Positions 1 to 8,877 of a DNA stretch of 64,000 bases are shown here, piece by piece. The translations under genes were made by a program, and so were the position numbers. The stretch comes from Cupriavidus basilensis (GTDB taxonomy: Bacteria; Pseudomonadota; Gammaproteobacteria; Burkholderiales; Burkholderiaceae). The DNA lies in NCBI RefSeq assembly GCF_000876015.1, contig NZ_BBQM01000016.1, positions 310,001 through 374,000 on the forward strand. Direction: 5' to 3'. The notes beneath the pieces were generated by a model, which saw only the letters and a program-made list of their open reading frames with translations, was not told where the DNA came from and searched no databases. The first letter of the stretch is position 1. Every line of letters begins with the position of its first letter.

Positions 1-222
1 AGCCGCGCCTTCGATCCGGGCTTTCGCATCGACCTGCACCGCAAGGACCTCTCCATCGCCCTGGAGGCCGCCCGCGGCCTCGGCGTGGCATTGCCCCAGA
101 CCGCCGGCGTGATGCAGCTCATGTCCACGGCCAAGGCGCTCGGCCTGGGCGACCAGGACCACGCCGCGCTGGTGCAGGCCGTGGAGCTTCTCTCGCAGCG
201 GTCCCTCCCGCGGGCGGCCTAG
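1..222 (+). CDS. 3-hydroxyisobutyrate dehydrogenase-family NAD(P)-dependent reductase, C-terminal part
   Basis: Frame 1 is open from the first base to the TAG at 220-222 and gives the last 73 residues of a beta-hydroxyacid dehydrogenase. Motifs seen are PGFRIDLHRKDL and, further on, GVALPQTAGV, which belong to the all-helical C-terminal domain of this family (GarR, MmsB, GlxR), where the lysine of HRKD takes part in catalysis. The family reduces or oxidises small 3-hydroxy acids with NAD(P). The Rossmann domain and the start lie outside the window, so the substrate cannot be named. It ends 26 bases before the VanB-like gene on the same strand and may share its transcript. Confidence 0.8.
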   Translation, partial: SRAFDPGFRIDLHRKDLSIALEAARGLGVALPQTAGVMQLMSTAKALGLGDQDHAALVQAVELLSQRSLPRAA

Positions 223-248
223 CAATCGAAGACGGAGAAGACCTGTCC

Positions 249-1208
249 ATGCATGCCACCCATCAGATCAAGGTCGCGCGGATTCGCACCGAAGCGACCG
301 GCATCGTCAGCCTCGAACTCGTGCCGGTGGACGCCGCGCGGCCGCTGCCCCCGGCGGACAGCGGCTCGCACGTCGACCTGCTGCTCGCCGACGGCCTGCA
401 CCGCAGCTACTCCCTGTATCGCCCGTCCGACGGCTCCGCCTACGGCATCGCGGTACAGCGGGAAGCCGCCGGCCGGGGCGGCTCGCGCCACGTGCACGAC
501 CGCATCCGCGAAGGCGACGAACTGACCATCAGCGCGCCGCGCAACCACTTCGCCCTGCGCGCCGGCCGCGGCAACAGCGTGCTGGTGGCCGGCGGCATCG
601 GCATCACCCCCATCTACGCCATGCTCCAGACCCTGGCCGCGCGCGGCGAGCAGGTCCGGCTCATCTACTGCGCCAGATCCCGCGAGCATGCCGCGTTCCT
701 CCGGGAAATCGAGGCGCTCGCCAATGCGAAGGCCGCGCGGGTGGAAACCTGCTTCGACGACGCCGCCGGCCCGCCGGACCTGCGCAAGCTGCTCGCCGGC
801 GGCGACCCGGACGCCAACTACTATTGCTGCGGCCCCGCCGGCATGCTGGACGCCTTCGAGAAAGCATGCTCGGCGCTCGGCTGCAAGAACAGCTTCATCG
901 AACGGTTCGGCGCGGAAACGCCGAGCCCCGCGGCCCGGGACGCGGACTATGAAGTCGAACTGGCCCGCTCGGGGCGCCACCTGACCGTGCACGCCGGCCA
1001 GTCGCTGCTCGACGTGCTGCTGAAGGCCGGCATCGACGTCGCCTACAGCTGCCAGGAAGGCGCGTGCGGCTCGTGCGAGACCGCCGTGCTGGCCGGCGAC
1101 ATCGACCACCGGGATTGCCTGCTGTCCGCCGAGGAGCGCGCCGCGGGCAACACCATGCTGGTGTGCGTGTCCGGCTGCCGGTCGGCCAGGCTGGTGCTGG
1201 ATCTTTGA
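249..1208 (+). CDS. PDR/VanB-family ferredoxin-NAD(P)H oxidoreductase
   Basis: This 319-residue protein has the phthalate dioxygenase reductase order: a flavin domain with RSYSLY at 52-57, an NAD-binding domain with GGIGITP at 115-121 and CCGP at 193-196, and a C-terminal plant-type 2Fe-2S domain with Cys268, Cys273, Cys276 and Cys306. Proteins of this type, such as vanillate demethylase VanB, pass electrons from NAD(P)H through FMN and the iron-sulfur centre to a Rieske-type oxygenase. No oxygenase subunit is visible here; it may lie left of the window. The substrate system is therefore unknown. Length is normal for the family. Confidence 0.9.
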   Translation: MHATHQIKVARIRTEATGIVSLELVPVDAARPLPPADSGSHVDLLLADGLHRSYSLYRPSDGSAYGIAVQREAAGRGGSRHVHDRIREGDELTISAPRNHFALRAGRGNSVLVAGGIGITPIYAMLQTLAARGEQVRLIYCARSREHAAFLREIEALANAKAARVETCFDDAAGPPDLRKLLAGGDPDANYYCCGPAGMLDAFEKACSALGCKNSFIERFGAETPSPAARDADYEVELARSGRHLTVHAGQSLLDVLLKAGIDVAYSCQEGACGSCETAVLAGDIDHRDCLLSAEERAAGNTMLVCVSGCRSARLVLDL

Positions 1209-1508
1209 GTCTGGATTTCCGGGCGGGGCTGGCGGGGTTGCGGTTGATGCAAGTGCCGGAGCCAGGCTGTGGCGCCTGTGTCTTCCGCGAGCGGTTGGAC
1301 CCGCGGTTAGCCGGCAGCGTGGGGGCATGGGAACCGATGGCGCGCGCTGTCCGGCATGGCGTGGCACAGCGGCAACATTCTTCATCGGGCGCGCTCCGAC
1401 CGGATCCATGTTCCTCTTTATTTTGTGTACGATTCTCCGAACATGCGTGTGGGACGATTCACAAGACACAGGTAAACAGCCGATAGTGGCGACACCTTTC
1501 TGGACGCC
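1209..1508. other. Intergenic region upstream of the AraC-type regulator
   Basis: No convincing gene was found in these 300 bases; open frames here are short and lack family features. The part nearest the AraC gene (about 1405-1490) is richer in A and T than its surroundings and contains two direct copies of ACGATTC (1428-1434 and 1454-1460). It is the likely promoter and possible autoregulatory region, but no promoter hexamers could be assigned with confidence. Confidence 0.4.
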
Positions 1509-2447
1509 ATGGATATGGACACGACACCCCCGACGCCGCCGCTGCCAATGACCCGGGCCGGCATCACCGCCGCGCTCGCCGCCATCGCCGGTCGCTTCAC
1601 GCCGATCGACGGCGAGCACCAGATGGCCGCGATTCCATCACTGAGATTCTTCCGCTATTCGGCGCCGAGCAAGGAGGAAGCATCCTTCAGCAAGGTGGCG
1701 CTGATCTTCGCCGCACAGGGCGCCAAGACCGTCATCGCCGGCGACGCTTCTTATCACTACGACACGGAGCACTACCTGCTCACGTCGATCGATATGCCGG
1801 TCATCGGCAAGGTAGAACAGGCCAGCCGCGAGCATCCCTATCTCTGTTTCAATTTCGAGATCGACCTGCGGCAGGTCGCCGATCTGGTCGCGGCGCACGA
1901 ATTGCCGCCGCCGGACGAATCGTCGACCGGATTGGGCATCAGCGCAGGAGAGCTGTCGCTGGACCTGCTTGAGGCGGCCTACCGGCTGACGCGGCTGCTT
2001 GACACACCCAAGCACATCCCGGTGCTGGCGCCCTTGATCGAACAGGAGATCATCTATCGCCTGCTGATGAGCAGCCAGGGCCTGCGCCTCAGGCAAGCCC
2101 TGGTGGCGGACAGCCGTGCATTCAAGATTACCCGCGCGGTCGAATGGATCAAGGCCCATTACGAGATGCCCATGCGCATCGACGAACTTGCCCGGCACGT
2201 CAACATGAGCGTTTCCTCGCTGCACCAGCATTTCAAGGACGCCACCGGACTGAGCCCGCTGCAATACCAGAAACGCCTGCGCCTGTTCGAGGCACGTCGC
2301 CTGTTGCTGAAGCGCGCGAGCGACGTGGGCATCGTCGCCTCGGCCGTTGGCTACGATAACCTGTCGCAATTCCACCGCGAATACAAGCGCCTGTTCGGAG
2401 CACCGCCGATCCAGGATGCCGTGCGGTTGCGCACCGACTCGGCCTAG
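1509..2447 (+). CDS. AraC-family transcriptional regulator
   Basis: This 312-residue protein has an N-terminal cupin-like AraC_N region (about 20-190) and a C-terminal double helix-turn-helix (about 205-300). The second half reads MRIDELARHVNMSVSSLHQHF and later the typical VGYDNLSQFHREYKRLFG. Members of the AraC_N subgroup usually control nearby oxidoreductase or alcohol-metabolism genes. It is followed by a convergent MDR dehydrogenase and preceded by the VanB-like gene, so either could be its target. ATG codons at 1509, 1515 and 1551 are all possible starts; the first was kept. Confidence 0.85.
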   Translation: MDMDTTPPTPPLPMTRAGITAALAAIAGRFTPIDGEHQMAAIPSLRFFRYSAPSKEEASFSKVALIFAAQGAKTVIAGDASYHYDTEHYLLTSIDMPVIGKVEQASREHPYLCFNFEIDLRQVADLVAAHELPPPDESSTGLGISAGELSLDLLEAAYRLTRLLDTPKHIPVLAPLIEQEIIYRLLMSSQGLRLRQALVADSRAFKITRAVEWIKAHYEMPMRIDELARHVNMSVSSLHQHFKDATGLSPLQYQKRLRLFEARRLLLKRASDVGIVASAVGYDNLSQFHREYKRLFGAPPIQDAVRLRTDSA

Positions 2448-2588
2448 CCGCGCCACCCGGAGCCGCGGGGCCAGTTCGCTGGCGCAGCATCACAACAACG
2501 ATGGCGGAAGCTCACTGCGCGCGTGGAAAACAACCAGGCCAGTGTGAGGCGTGAGGCGTGAGACGCCATAGCCGTGCGCGTCGGCGGC

Positions 2589-3596
2589 TCACACCTTTAT
2601 GACGACCTTGCCGAAGGGACCGCGCGCGAGGTGCTCGAACGCTTCGCGCGCCTGCCCGAACGGGTAGACATGATCGATGACGGGGCGAATGCGGTGCTCG
2701 TCCAAGAACGGATTCATGCGGTCGAACGAGGAACGCGGCGCGACCGCGATGCCTCGCAAGGTGGTCTGGCGAAAGATCAGGGGCATCAGATTCAATTGCG
2801 TCGTCTGGCCGGCGAGAAAGCCGATCTGAGCGATACGACCGGCCGCCTTGGTGGCTGCGACCGATTGATTGATGCCTTCACCCCCTGCCACATCGAGAGT
2901 AAGGTCCACGCCCTTGCCGTCCGTGAGCGCCAGCACCTCGGTTTCCCAGTTCGGCGTCCTGCGATAGTTGATGCCGGCGGAAGCGCCGAGCTCCATTGCG
3001 GCCTGCAGGTTTTCGTCCCGGCTGGAGGTCGCAATCACCTTGGCCCCCATGGCGCGAGCCATCTGGACGGCGAAAATCGAAACGCCGCCGGTACCCTGAA
3101 CCAGAACACTCTGGCCCGACTGGATTTGACCGAAGTCCACCAGCGAGTACCAGGCGGTCAATGCGGCGATCGGGAGCGTCGATGCCTCCTCATCGGACAT
3201 CGAACCGGGCGCCCGAACCGCGCCTTGCTCATGAATGATCATGTACTCGGCCAGCCCGCCGGGTAGCGGCGAGCCGACGCAGTAGGCCGGTTCGTCCGGA
3301 CCGGGAGCGCCATCGAGCCAGCGGGAGTACAGGTGCGAATTGACGCGGTCACCGACCTGGAAACGCGTCACGCCCTCGCCCACCGCCACGACCGTTCCTG
3401 CGGCGTCGCTGACCGGGATCAGGTCCCGTGGGACCAGATGCGGCTCGTAGATGCCATCGACGATGGCCTTGTCGCGGAAGTTCAGTGACACCGCACCCAC
3501 CTTGACCAGCAGTTCGCCAGCCTTGGGTCGAGGGGTTTCTGTTTCACCGAGGACGAGGTTGTTGAGGCCGAAGCCCTTCAGTTGCCATGCTTTCAT
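2589..3596 (-). CDS. Zinc-independent MDR dehydrogenase / quinone oxidoreductase-like protein
   Basis: This 335-residue medium-chain dehydrogenase/reductase has a GroES-like N-terminal half with SLNFRDKAIVDG and an NADPH-binding Rossmann half with the loop GTGGVSIFAVQMARAMGAKV. The NFRD motif, without the catalytic zinc cysteine and histidine at this place, fits the zinc-independent quinone-oxidoreductase branch. It probably reduces activated double bonds or acts on alcohols and aldehydes; the substrate cannot be read from sequence. It is the last gene of a minus-strand cluster (SDR, ABM monooxygenase, Old Yellow Enzyme, this gene), 60 bases after the Old Yellow Enzyme gene. Confidence 0.85.
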   Translation of the reverse strand: MKAWQLKGFGLNNLVLGETETPRPKAGELLVKVGAVSLNFRDKAIVDGIYEPHLVPRDLIPVSDAAGTVVAVGEGVTRFQVGDRVNSHLYSRWLDGAPGPDEPAYCVGSPLPGGLAEYMIIHEQGAVRAPGSMSDEEASTLPIAALTAWYSLVDFGQIQSGQSVLVQGTGGVSIFAVQMARAMGAKVIATSSRDENLQAAMELGASAGINYRRTPNWETEVLALTDGKGVDLTLDVAGGEGINQSVAATKAAGRIAQIGFLAGQTTQLNLMPLIFRQTTLRGIAVAPRSSFDRMNPFLDEHRIRPVIDHVYPFGQAREAFEHLARGPFGKVVIKV

Positions 3597-3656
3597 TTTG
3601 CTACTCCTGGTGGAAGATTCGGTTACGCAGCGGGTGTAGCCCGGTCACGTAGCCGC

Positions 3657-4790
3657 TCACGACTGCGCACTGAATGTCCGGATCTGCGCGGCCCGGCCCT
3701 GCAGCCACCAGCCGACCTGCGTTGGCCACGACGCAAACGGGACTTCCGGATCGACAGCGCCAAGTTCGGCTTCCGCATGAAGGGCGAAATTCGGATCGGC
3801 CAGCGCCTCGCGGCCGATCGCGACAAGGTCTGCCTGGCCGCTCGCCACGATAGCCTCGGCCTGACGACCGTTGACGATCAGACCGACCGCAGCGGTGCCG
3901 ATGCCTGCTTCGCTACGCACCTTCTGCGCGTATGGAACCTGATAGCCATACCTGGACGGGTACTCGTAGCGCGGCGCGATGCCGCCCGACGAGCAGTCGA
4001 CGATATCTACGTCGAGCGCCTTGAGGCGACGCGAAAAGACCACCGTGTCCTCGATGGACATGCCCTCGCGCAGGCCATCGACGGCGGAGACCCGCACGAA
4101 AAGCGGCTTACCCTGTGGCCATGCCGCCCGCACCGCCTGCACGACTTCCAGGGGAAAGCGCATCCTGCCGTCGAGATCTCCGCCGTATTCGTCCTTTCGG
4201 TCGTTGGTCACGGGTGACAGAAAGCTGTTGAGCAGATAACCGTGCGCGCAATGCACCTCGATCACATCGAAGCCGGCCGCATCGGCACGCCGGGCCGCGT
4301 CGACGAAAGCTCGTTTCACCTCCGCCATCGTTGTGCTCGACAACGCCGCAGGCTTGAGCCAGCCATCGGCGTACGGCTTGCCGGAAGCGGAAACCACAGG
4401 CCAAGGCCGCTCGCCGCGCCGGACATCGTCGTCGTCGAGCGCCCCATTGCCCTGCCAAGGCCGCTGGCTGGCAGCCTTCGGTCCGGCGTGGGCAATCTGA
4501 ATGCCGGCCACAGCACCATACATCTTGAGTGCATCCGCGATGCGTCGCAGGCCAGGTATGTGGTCGTCCGACCAGATGCCAAGATCGCCGTGGGTAATGC
4601 GGCCCTCGGGCACGACTCCGGTCGCTTCGACGATGACCAAGCCAAAGCCGCCCATCGCGAATCGGCCGAGGTTGATCAGGTGATGATCGTTGACATGGCC
4701 GTCCCGCGCCGAGTACTGGCACATGGGAGAAACGAGCAGGCGGTTGCGCAGTGTGACGTCACGCAGCGCGACAGGTTCGAAAAGTTTCAC
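3657..4790 (-). CDS. NADH:flavin oxidoreductase, Old Yellow Enzyme family (YqjM-like)
   Basis: The protein is a 377-residue FMN-dependent TIM-barrel ene-reductase. It opens with KLFEPVALRDVTLRNR and SPMCQYS, the cysteine-containing FMN motif of the YqjM class, and has IQIAHAG with the substrate-binding histidine and VHCAHGYLLNSFLSP. The class reduces activated carbon-carbon double bonds with NAD(P)H. I chose the GTG at 4790 because AAAGGA lies about 8 bases upstream and because an upstream ATG at 4859 would overlap the previous gene. The family usually has HAGRK; here it reads HAGPK, a small oddity. It sits in a LysR-divergent cluster. Confidence 0.88.
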   Translation of the reverse strand: MKLFEPVALRDVTLRNRLLVSPMCQYSARDGHVNDHHLINLGRFAMGGFGLVIVEATGVVPEGRITHGDLGIWSDDHIPGLRRIADALKMYGAVAGIQIAHAGPKAASQRPWQGNGALDDDDVRRGERPWPVVSASGKPYADGWLKPAALSSTTMAEVKRAFVDAARRADAAGFDVIEVHCAHGYLLNSFLSPVTNDRKDEYGGDLDGRMRFPLEVVQAVRAAWPQGKPLFVRVSAVDGLREGMSIEDTVVFSRRLKALDVDIVDCSSGGIAPRYEYPSRYGYQVPYAQKVRSEAGIGTAAVGLIVNGRQAEAIVASGQADLVAIGREALADPNFALHAEAELGAVDPEVPFASWPTQVGWWLQGRAAQIRTFSAQS

Positions 4791-4828
4791 GTTACTGGTC
4801 CTTTGAATGACGTTTGCCGTCGCCAAGC

Positions 4829-5176
4829 CTATGCGGCGACCTTGGTGACCATCGCGCAACGGCGCAGATCCATTTCGCCGTCCAGCACCTCGGGAAGCGC
4901 CGCGACGAATGCTTTCATGTAGGGTTGCTCGAAATGCGAAGTCAGATCGGCGGCGGTCTGCCAGTTTTCGTATAGCACCCAGACATCCGGGTCGTCGTTC
5001 GAGCGGTGCAGGTCGTAGTTGATGTTGCCGGCCTCGGCGCGCGAGGGCTCGACCAGGGCGCCGAGACGGCGTCCCAGCTCGTCGCCGCGGCCGGGCTTTG
5101 CCCGGATGAATGCGATGAGCGTAAGTTGCGCGCCGTTGGCCGGAGCCGGTATGGCGTGGGAGGATTGTGCGGTCAT
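4829..5176 (-). CDS. Antibiotic biosynthesis monooxygenase (ABM) domain protein
   Basis: This 115-residue protein is a single ABM-type ferredoxin-like domain (YgiN family). It shows LTLIAFIRAKPGRGDELGRRL at the start, SRAEAGNINYDLHRS in the middle and WVLYENW later, which is the usual core of this family. Members are small dimeric cofactor-free monooxygenases or quinol-binding proteins. It lies between the SDR and Old Yellow Enzyme genes on the same strand, 38 bases before the latter, so it probably joins them in a detoxification or degradation cluster controlled by the divergent LysR gene. The substrate is unknown. Confidence 0.82.
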   Translation of the reverse strand: MTAQSSHAIPAPANGAQLTLIAFIRAKPGRGDELGRRLGALVEPSRAEAGNINYDLHRSNDDPDVWVLYENWQTAADLTSHFEQPYMKAFVAALPEVLDGEMDLRRCAMVTKVAA

Positions 5177-5413
5177 GGGTTAGCGTTCCAGATCAGGGAA
5201 ATGACGCCGCGGGCAGTCCAGGTTGCGACATCCCGCGGCCCTTGGTCGGGGCAATGTGCACGGGCGTATCCAGCACCCCCGCTTCGCGCTCGCCCCTCGA
5301 CTCAACGGCATTCGGCGACGGCGGCGGATCGAGGTCGGCAACGAAGTGCGGACCGCCTGCGCCTTCGGCGAGCGGACGCGCCAGGTTTCGATATTTATCG
5401 ACGCCGTCTTCGA

Positions 5414-6187
5414 TCAGGCAATCGAGTAGCCGGCGTCGACCAGCAGACCGTGGCCCGATACGAACGAAGCGTCATCGGAAGCCAGGAACGCCACCACCGT
5501 CGCGACCTCTTCCGGAGAACCCGCCCGGCCGGGTACGGTCGAAGCCGCGAAAGCGTCCTTCGCTTCGGCGCTCGGCCAGATGCGGTCCTGGAACGGCGTG
5601 TCGATGATGCCGGGATTGACGGCATTGACGCGCACGCCCTGCTTGAACAGTTCGATCGATGCGGTCTTGGTCAGGCCCAGCACCGCATGCTTGCTGGCGA
5701 TATAGAGGCCAGCGTTGGCAAAGCCGATCACGCCGCCCATCGATGCATTGTTGATGATGGTGCCGCCGCCTTGCGCCAGCATGGCTTTCGCTTCGTGCTT
5801 CATCGACCAGAAGACGCCGCGGACGTTGGCGTTGAAGATCGTCTCGTAGACCTCATTCGACTGGTCGACGAACGGCGTGAACTCGCCTTCGGTGCCCGCG
5901 TTATTGAAAGCCACGTCGATCCGCCCATAGGTCGAGATCGTCGTTGCGACCAAGTTGATCACGTCCTGTTCGACGTTGATGTCGGCGACAGCAGCCGTCA
6001 CTTCGTAGCCGCCGTTCCTGATCTCGGCGGCGAGCGCCTCGATTTCGGCGCGGCGGCGTGCACTGACGACGACTTTGGCACCTCGGCGGGCGAGTTCGAT
6101 GGCCGTGGCCCGGCCAATGCCAGAGCTTGCTCCGGTCACCAGCGCGACTTTCCCGGAAAGCGTTTGCGGCGAGGCTTGAATGCTCAT
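5414..6187 (-). CDS. Short-chain dehydrogenase/reductase (classical SDR)
   Basis: This 257-residue classical SDR has the cofactor motif TGASSGIGRA, the NNAG motif, the catalytic YIASK and the C-terminal stretch VSGHGLLVDAGYS. An arginine-rich VVVSARR after strand 2 suggests a preference for NADP. I chose the ATG at 6187 because CTGGAG lies 6 bases before it; a longer frame to 6298 adds residues without family similarity. It is the first gene of the minus-strand cluster that ends with the MDR dehydrogenase and is divergent from the LysR gene, which is probably its regulator. Its substrate is not known. Confidence 0.9.
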   Translation of the reverse strand: MSIQASPQTLSGKVALVTGASSGIGRATAIELARRGAKVVVSARRRAEIEALAAEIRNGGYEVTAAVADINVEQDVINLVATTISTYGRIDVAFNNAGTEGEFTPFVDQSNEVYETIFNANVRGVFWSMKHEAKAMLAQGGGTIINNASMGGVIGFANAGLYIASKHAVLGLTKTASIELFKQGVRVNAVNPGIIDTPFQDRIWPSAEAKDAFAASTVPGRAGSPEEVATVVAFLASDDASFVSGHGLLVDAGYSIA

Positions 6188-6329
6188 TTGTTTCTCCAGA
6201 TTCAACGTGTTGGACTCGCAAGAAGAAAGAGATCCTGTTTCCTGCTCATGTCTTGAAGACCATTCTGGAGCGTTTAATTGATATGATAAAGTAGTCAATG
6301 TTTCTTACTATGATGAATGAGGTTCACCA
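6188..6329. promoter_or_regulatory. Divergent promoter region between SDR cluster and LysR gene
   Basis: The 142 bases between the divergent SDR and LysR genes include an AT-rich core at about 6266-6316 (TAATTGATATGATAAAG and the following bases). LysR regulators usually bind T-N11-A boxes in such shared regions. I see no strong dyad that would fix the box, so this is placed by context only. Confidence 0.45.
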
Positions 6330-7211
6330 ATGGAAACCGCGGAACTCGCTGAGCTGGCCGTGTTTGCGTCGGTGGCGAGGCACCTGAGCTTCCGTCAGGC
6401 GGCCACCGAACGGGGTACGTCCGCCTCGGCGGTAAGTCATTCGATACGTAGCCTCGAAAGCCGCGTGGGCGTGCGCCTGTTCCATCGCACCACGCGCAGC
6501 GTGTCCCTGACCGAAGCCGGAGAAGCGCTGTACACCCGGTTGGAGCCGGCGATGGCCGGTATGCGAGCCGCCCTGGATGGATTGAACTCGTTCCGCGCCA
6601 CGCCGTTTGGCACCATCAGACTCAATGTTCCAAACTCGATTGCGCTCTACGTCCTGGGCGATGCGATGGAACTCCTGGCAAGCCATGCCGGGCTCAAGCT
6701 GGAAGTCGTCGCCACCGACTCGCTGGTCGATATCGTGCAGGAAGGATTCGATGCCGGTATCCGCTTCGGCGAACGCCTGTCGCAGGACATGATCGCGGTA
6801 CGAATCAAGCCGAAATTCCGATTCGCCGTCGTTGGCTCACCGCGCTATTTTGAGAAAAATCGGGCGCCCATGACGCCCCACGATCTGCATAGCCACGATT
6901 GCATCCGATACGCATTTCCCAGCGGGACGATCTTGAATTGGGAATTCGTCAAGGACGGAGAAGAGGTAAAGGTCGAGGTTGCCGGCCCCTTGACGGTCGA
7001 TAGCCAGGAATTGATGGCTGACGCCGCGGCGCGGGGGCTGGGCCTGGCATACATATGGGAGAACCGGGCGGCGCCATATCTTCGCGACGGCCGGCTCCAG
7101 CGCTGCCTCGAAGACTGGTGTACCGTCGACGAAAGCGTATTTCTCTATTTCCCAAGCCGCAAGCATCAATCGGCAGGGCTTAGAGCGTTGATCGAGGCGA
7201 TGAAAGCATAA
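6330..7211 (+). CDS. LysR-family transcriptional regulator
   Basis: The 293-residue product has the N-terminal winged helix typical of LysR proteins (AVFASVARHLSFRQAATERG, then SHSIRSLESRVGVRLFHRTTRSVSLTEAG) and a C-terminal substrate-binding domain. It belongs to the branch with short C-terminal domains often found beside SDR, Old Yellow Enzyme and quinone reductase genes. It is transcribed away from the SDR gene with 142 bases between them, so it most likely activates or represses the 6187-2589 cluster in response to an unknown electrophile or quinone. Length is typical. Confidence 0.9.
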   Translation: METAELAELAVFASVARHLSFRQAATERGTSASAVSHSIRSLESRVGVRLFHRTTRSVSLTEAGEALYTRLEPAMAGMRAALDGLNSFRATPFGTIRLNVPNSIALYVLGDAMELLASHAGLKLEVVATDSLVDIVQEGFDAGIRFGERLSQDMIAVRIKPKFRFAVVGSPRYFEKNRAPMTPHDLHSHDCIRYAFPSGTILNWEFVKDGEEVKVEVAGPLTVDSQELMADAAARGLGLAYIWENRAAPYLRDGRLQRCLEDWCTVDESVFLYFPSRKHQSAGLRALIEAMKA

Positions 7212-7414
7212 GGTTGCGCCACGGCCAGGCGGTGGACAGTTGCGCCATCGATATGCCAGTGGATTGGCCAACACCCGGCCCCGCAGATTGCTACCGCCGA
7301 GTCGGCGATATTTCATGGCATCCGTTCCGTTTTATTCCTGACGGCGCACCGGAATCATCATTGCGGCCGGTGAATGCCTGCCCTGGGTAAAACTTATCGG
7401 GACATGCACCACGC

Positions 7415-8263
7415 TCAATCAGGATAATCGGTGGCGTCCGAAATTTCGCGCCATGCGGCCAGATCCCTCTCCACCGCGGCCAGTTTCTGGAGTGCAAGGC
7501 CGTTCGCAATCTTTCCCGCGAACAGATGCAGCGGGGGCTCGGACGCGCCTGCGGCTTGAACGATCATCGAGGCCAGCTTGTCCGGATCCCCGGCCTGCTT
7601 TCCAGCCATCTCATCCAGGTGCACGTCGAGCAAAGCCTGTGCGGCGGTGTATTCCCGAATGTTGTGCTGTGCGATGACCAGCGAGCCCGACGACAGGAAC
7701 TCGGTACGAACAGGCCCCGGATAGACCAGGGTTGCCTTGATGCCGAATTCCGCAACCTCGGCCGCGAGCGCTTCCGTAAGCCCCGCAAGAGCGAACTTGG
7801 TGGCCGCGTAGATGCCCCATCCTGCATAGCCGCCCTGAAAGCCGGCAATCGAACCGACATTGAAGACGTGCCCGCCGCGCTGCCGACGCATATGAGGCAG
7901 TACGTGGCGGAGGACATGCGCCGGCGCGAAGACGTTGACTTCGAAGTTGCGACGCAATTCCTCGTCGGATATTCCCTCCAGGGTGCCCTGCAGGCCATAG
8001 CCAGCGTTGTTGACGACGGCATCGATCCGCCCGAATCGGGAAATGGCTTGCGCGATGCTGGCCTGCACGCTGCGTTCATCGACGAGATCCACCTGTACAG
8101 GCAGAAACGTATCCGAAGCGGGTCCGATCAGATCGACGAGCGAAGCCAGCGTGCGCGAGGTGGCAACCACGTTGGCGCCGCCGTCCAGAAGCTTGCGCAC
8201 GAGCGACAGGCCGATTCCTTTCGAGGCGCCGGTGACAAACCAGGTTTTCTCATTTTGACTCAT
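7415..8263 (-). CDS. Short-chain dehydrogenase/reductase
   Basis: This 282-residue SDR has WFVTGASKGIGLSLVRKLL at its start, NNAGYGLQG in the middle and the catalytic YAATKFAL with an upstream serine. It resembles the long-tailed SDRs annotated as oxidoreductases of unknown substrate. I chose the ATG at 8263, with AGGACC just upstream; the frame stays open to 8563 but the extra residues have no family similarity. An unusual pair of 17-base inverted repeats lies upstream. The gene is separated from the LysR gene by about 200 bases of convergent space. Confidence 0.87.
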   Translation of the reverse strand: MSQNEKTWFVTGASKGIGLSLVRKLLDGGANVVATSRTLASLVDLIGPASDTFLPVQVDLVDERSVQASIAQAISRFGRIDAVVNNAGYGLQGTLEGISDEELRRNFEVNVFAPAHVLRHVLPHMRRQRGGHVFNVGSIAGFQGGYAGWGIYAATKFALAGLTEALAAEVAEFGIKATLVYPGPVRTEFLSSGSLVIAQHNIREYTAAQALLDVHLDEMAGKQAGDPDKLASMIVQAAGASEPPLHLFAGKIANGLALQKLAAVERDLAAWREISDATDYPD

Positions 8264-8458
8264 GGTGGTCCTAGCAAATGGGGGGATTGGGGGGCTTGGA
8301 TAACAGCGGCGAAACCGCAATGGGCGCGGCACGGCAGTGCCGCTGCGGTATCTGGCCGCGATCACGGATAGCGCATGAAAGAAAGGCGGTCGCGGCTCTG
8401 GCTGACCAATTATCTTCCCCCACCCCATCCATCGCGATGCACGATCGGCGATTAATGA

Positions 8459-8562
8459 TGCACAAAAATCCGAATCCACTTGAAGAACAATCGTGACGCC
8501 CTTGGCCATCGGCGGCCGTCGCAGGCTCGCTTGTCCTTGTCCAACATTCGGATTTTTGTGCA
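8459..8562. repeat. Separated 17-bp inverted repeat in the long intergenic region upstream of the SDR gene
   Basis: The intergenic region 8264-8877 has no gene that I can support. It carries a perfect inverted repeat: TGCACAAAAATCCGAAT at 8459-8475 and its exact reverse complement at 8546-8562, with 70 bases between. The repeat could be a looped double operator controlling the SDR gene at 8263 or the aldo/keto reductase at 8878, or the ends of a lost small element. No target-site duplication was recognised next to it. Confidence 0.7.
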
Positions 8563-8877
8563 CTAACTCCGGAAGAACAGACAGCTCAACCAGGCTGGTT
8601 TACCGGATAGTGCGGATAGCTGCCGGCGTTGGAATCACCTCTCGCCCAATCCACGTGGACGATGGATGGTGACACGCCGCAAACATACGCTCCGGCTCGG
8701 GCAATACCATCTGTCGGAGGTGAAGATCCGGCGGCATGGCGCGCACAACCGTCAACGGTCTGAGCCGGTGGCCGCGATGCGTCGGATGGATGCATCCAGG
8801 ACTTACCGGATATCCATACCGCCACGCCACCTGTCAGGCAGTCTTTTCATCAACATCCTTCCGACTGGAGATACATC

